Source: Spirochaetae bacterium HGW-Spirochaetae-7
GTDB lineage: Bacteria > Spirochaetota > Spirochaetia > Treponematales > UBA12059
Direction: 5' to 3'
Assembly (NCBI GenBank): GCA_002839245.1
Contig: PGXR01000159.1
Span: 6,793-13,921, forward strand
DNA: 7,129 nt
Of this stretch, positions 7,067-7,129 are shown in pieces; the stretch's first letter is position 1; every line of letters begins with the position of its first letter. Position numbers and translations under genes: made by a program. The notes beneath the pieces are model-generated. The model was not told the origin of the DNA. It did no database searches and saw only the letters and a list, made by a program, of their open reading frames with translations.

Positions 7067-7103
7067 AACCGGTGCAGGCATCATCAGTCTCACCGGTTTT
7101 TTT
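7067..7103 (+). terminator. Rho-independent terminator after the metG unit
   Basis: AACCGGTG (7067-7074) pairs perfectly with CACCGGTT (7091-7098). AGGC (7076-7079) can pair further with GTCT (7087-7090) across one bulged C, leaving the loop ATCATCA. Seven T residues (7097-7103) follow directly. It lies 30 bases after the stop codon of the tRNA-binding protein gene and is oriented to end the metG transcript. An A6 run at 7055-7060 could give weak activity on the other strand. Confidence 0.93.
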
Positions 7104-7107
7104 ATGG

Positions 7108-7129
7108 AAAAGGATACTATTCGATGCGA
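7108..7129 (+). other. Possible ribosome-binding site and start of a further gene at the right edge
   Basis: AAAAGGA (7108-7114) is followed nine bases later by ATG (7124-7126), a normal Shine-Dalgarno spacing. Only two codons are visible, so nothing can be said about the product. An ATG at 7104 also opens a frame to the edge but follows the terminator T-run without a ribosome-binding site and is less likely. Tentative. Confidence 0.3.

Noticed and set aside
7115..7120. TACTAT as a -10 box for a gene at the right edge
   Set aside because: Only a 4/6 match, with no -35 element at a suitable distance (the region is the terminator stem), and the next start codon would be three bases away.

Overview
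The window carries four protein genes and the edge of a possible fifth in GC-rich DNA with strong G/C preference at third codon positions. Taxonomy is inferred. A eukaryote/archaeal-like methionyl-tRNA synthetase, a very large outer-membrane beta-barrel protein with little recognisable homology, and a GC-rich genome fit best with a member of the Spirochaetota (Treponema/Spirochaeta-like). The outer-membrane protein shows the cell is diderm. A 16S or whole-genome comparison would be needed to settle the lineage.

Layout. Bases 1-938 (minus strand) are one long open frame with no stop in view that runs off the left edge. It encodes a multi-spanning membrane protein that looks like a voltage-sensor-type ion-channel relative (S4-like R-x-x-R-x-x-R helix) but shows no recognisable potassium selectivity filter in the visible part. 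Divergent from it, only 24 bases away, is a 1273-residue exported protein (963-4784) with a signal peptide, beta-rich segments, a central carbohydrate-binding-like jelly-roll segment and a C-terminal barrel ending in a phenylalanine beta-signal.

A 65-base gap follows with an excellent sigma70-type promoter (TTGACA-17-TATAGT) whose predicted start point lies 0-3 bases before the ATG of metG (4850-6595), so the metG message is probably leaderless or nearly so. metG encodes the catalytic, double zinc-knuckle and anticodon-binding parts of methionyl-tRNA synthetase. The EMAPII/Trbp111-type tRNA-binding domain, often the C-terminus of this enzyme, lies in a different frame (6534-7037) and overlaps metG by 62 bases. 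This is either a true split enzyme or a frameshift. A strong intrinsic terminator at 7067-7103 closes the unit, and a ribosome-binding site plus ATG at the right edge may begin another gene.

How the genes work together: metG and the tRNA-binding protein form one self-contained transcription unit (promoter to terminator) for charging tRNA-Met, the second protein presumably assisting tRNA capture in cis or trans. The divergent envelope genes share a very compact promoter region, but nothing in the sequence shows a functional link between them or with metG. No tRNA, rRNA, CRISPR array, insertion sequence or phage feature was seen.
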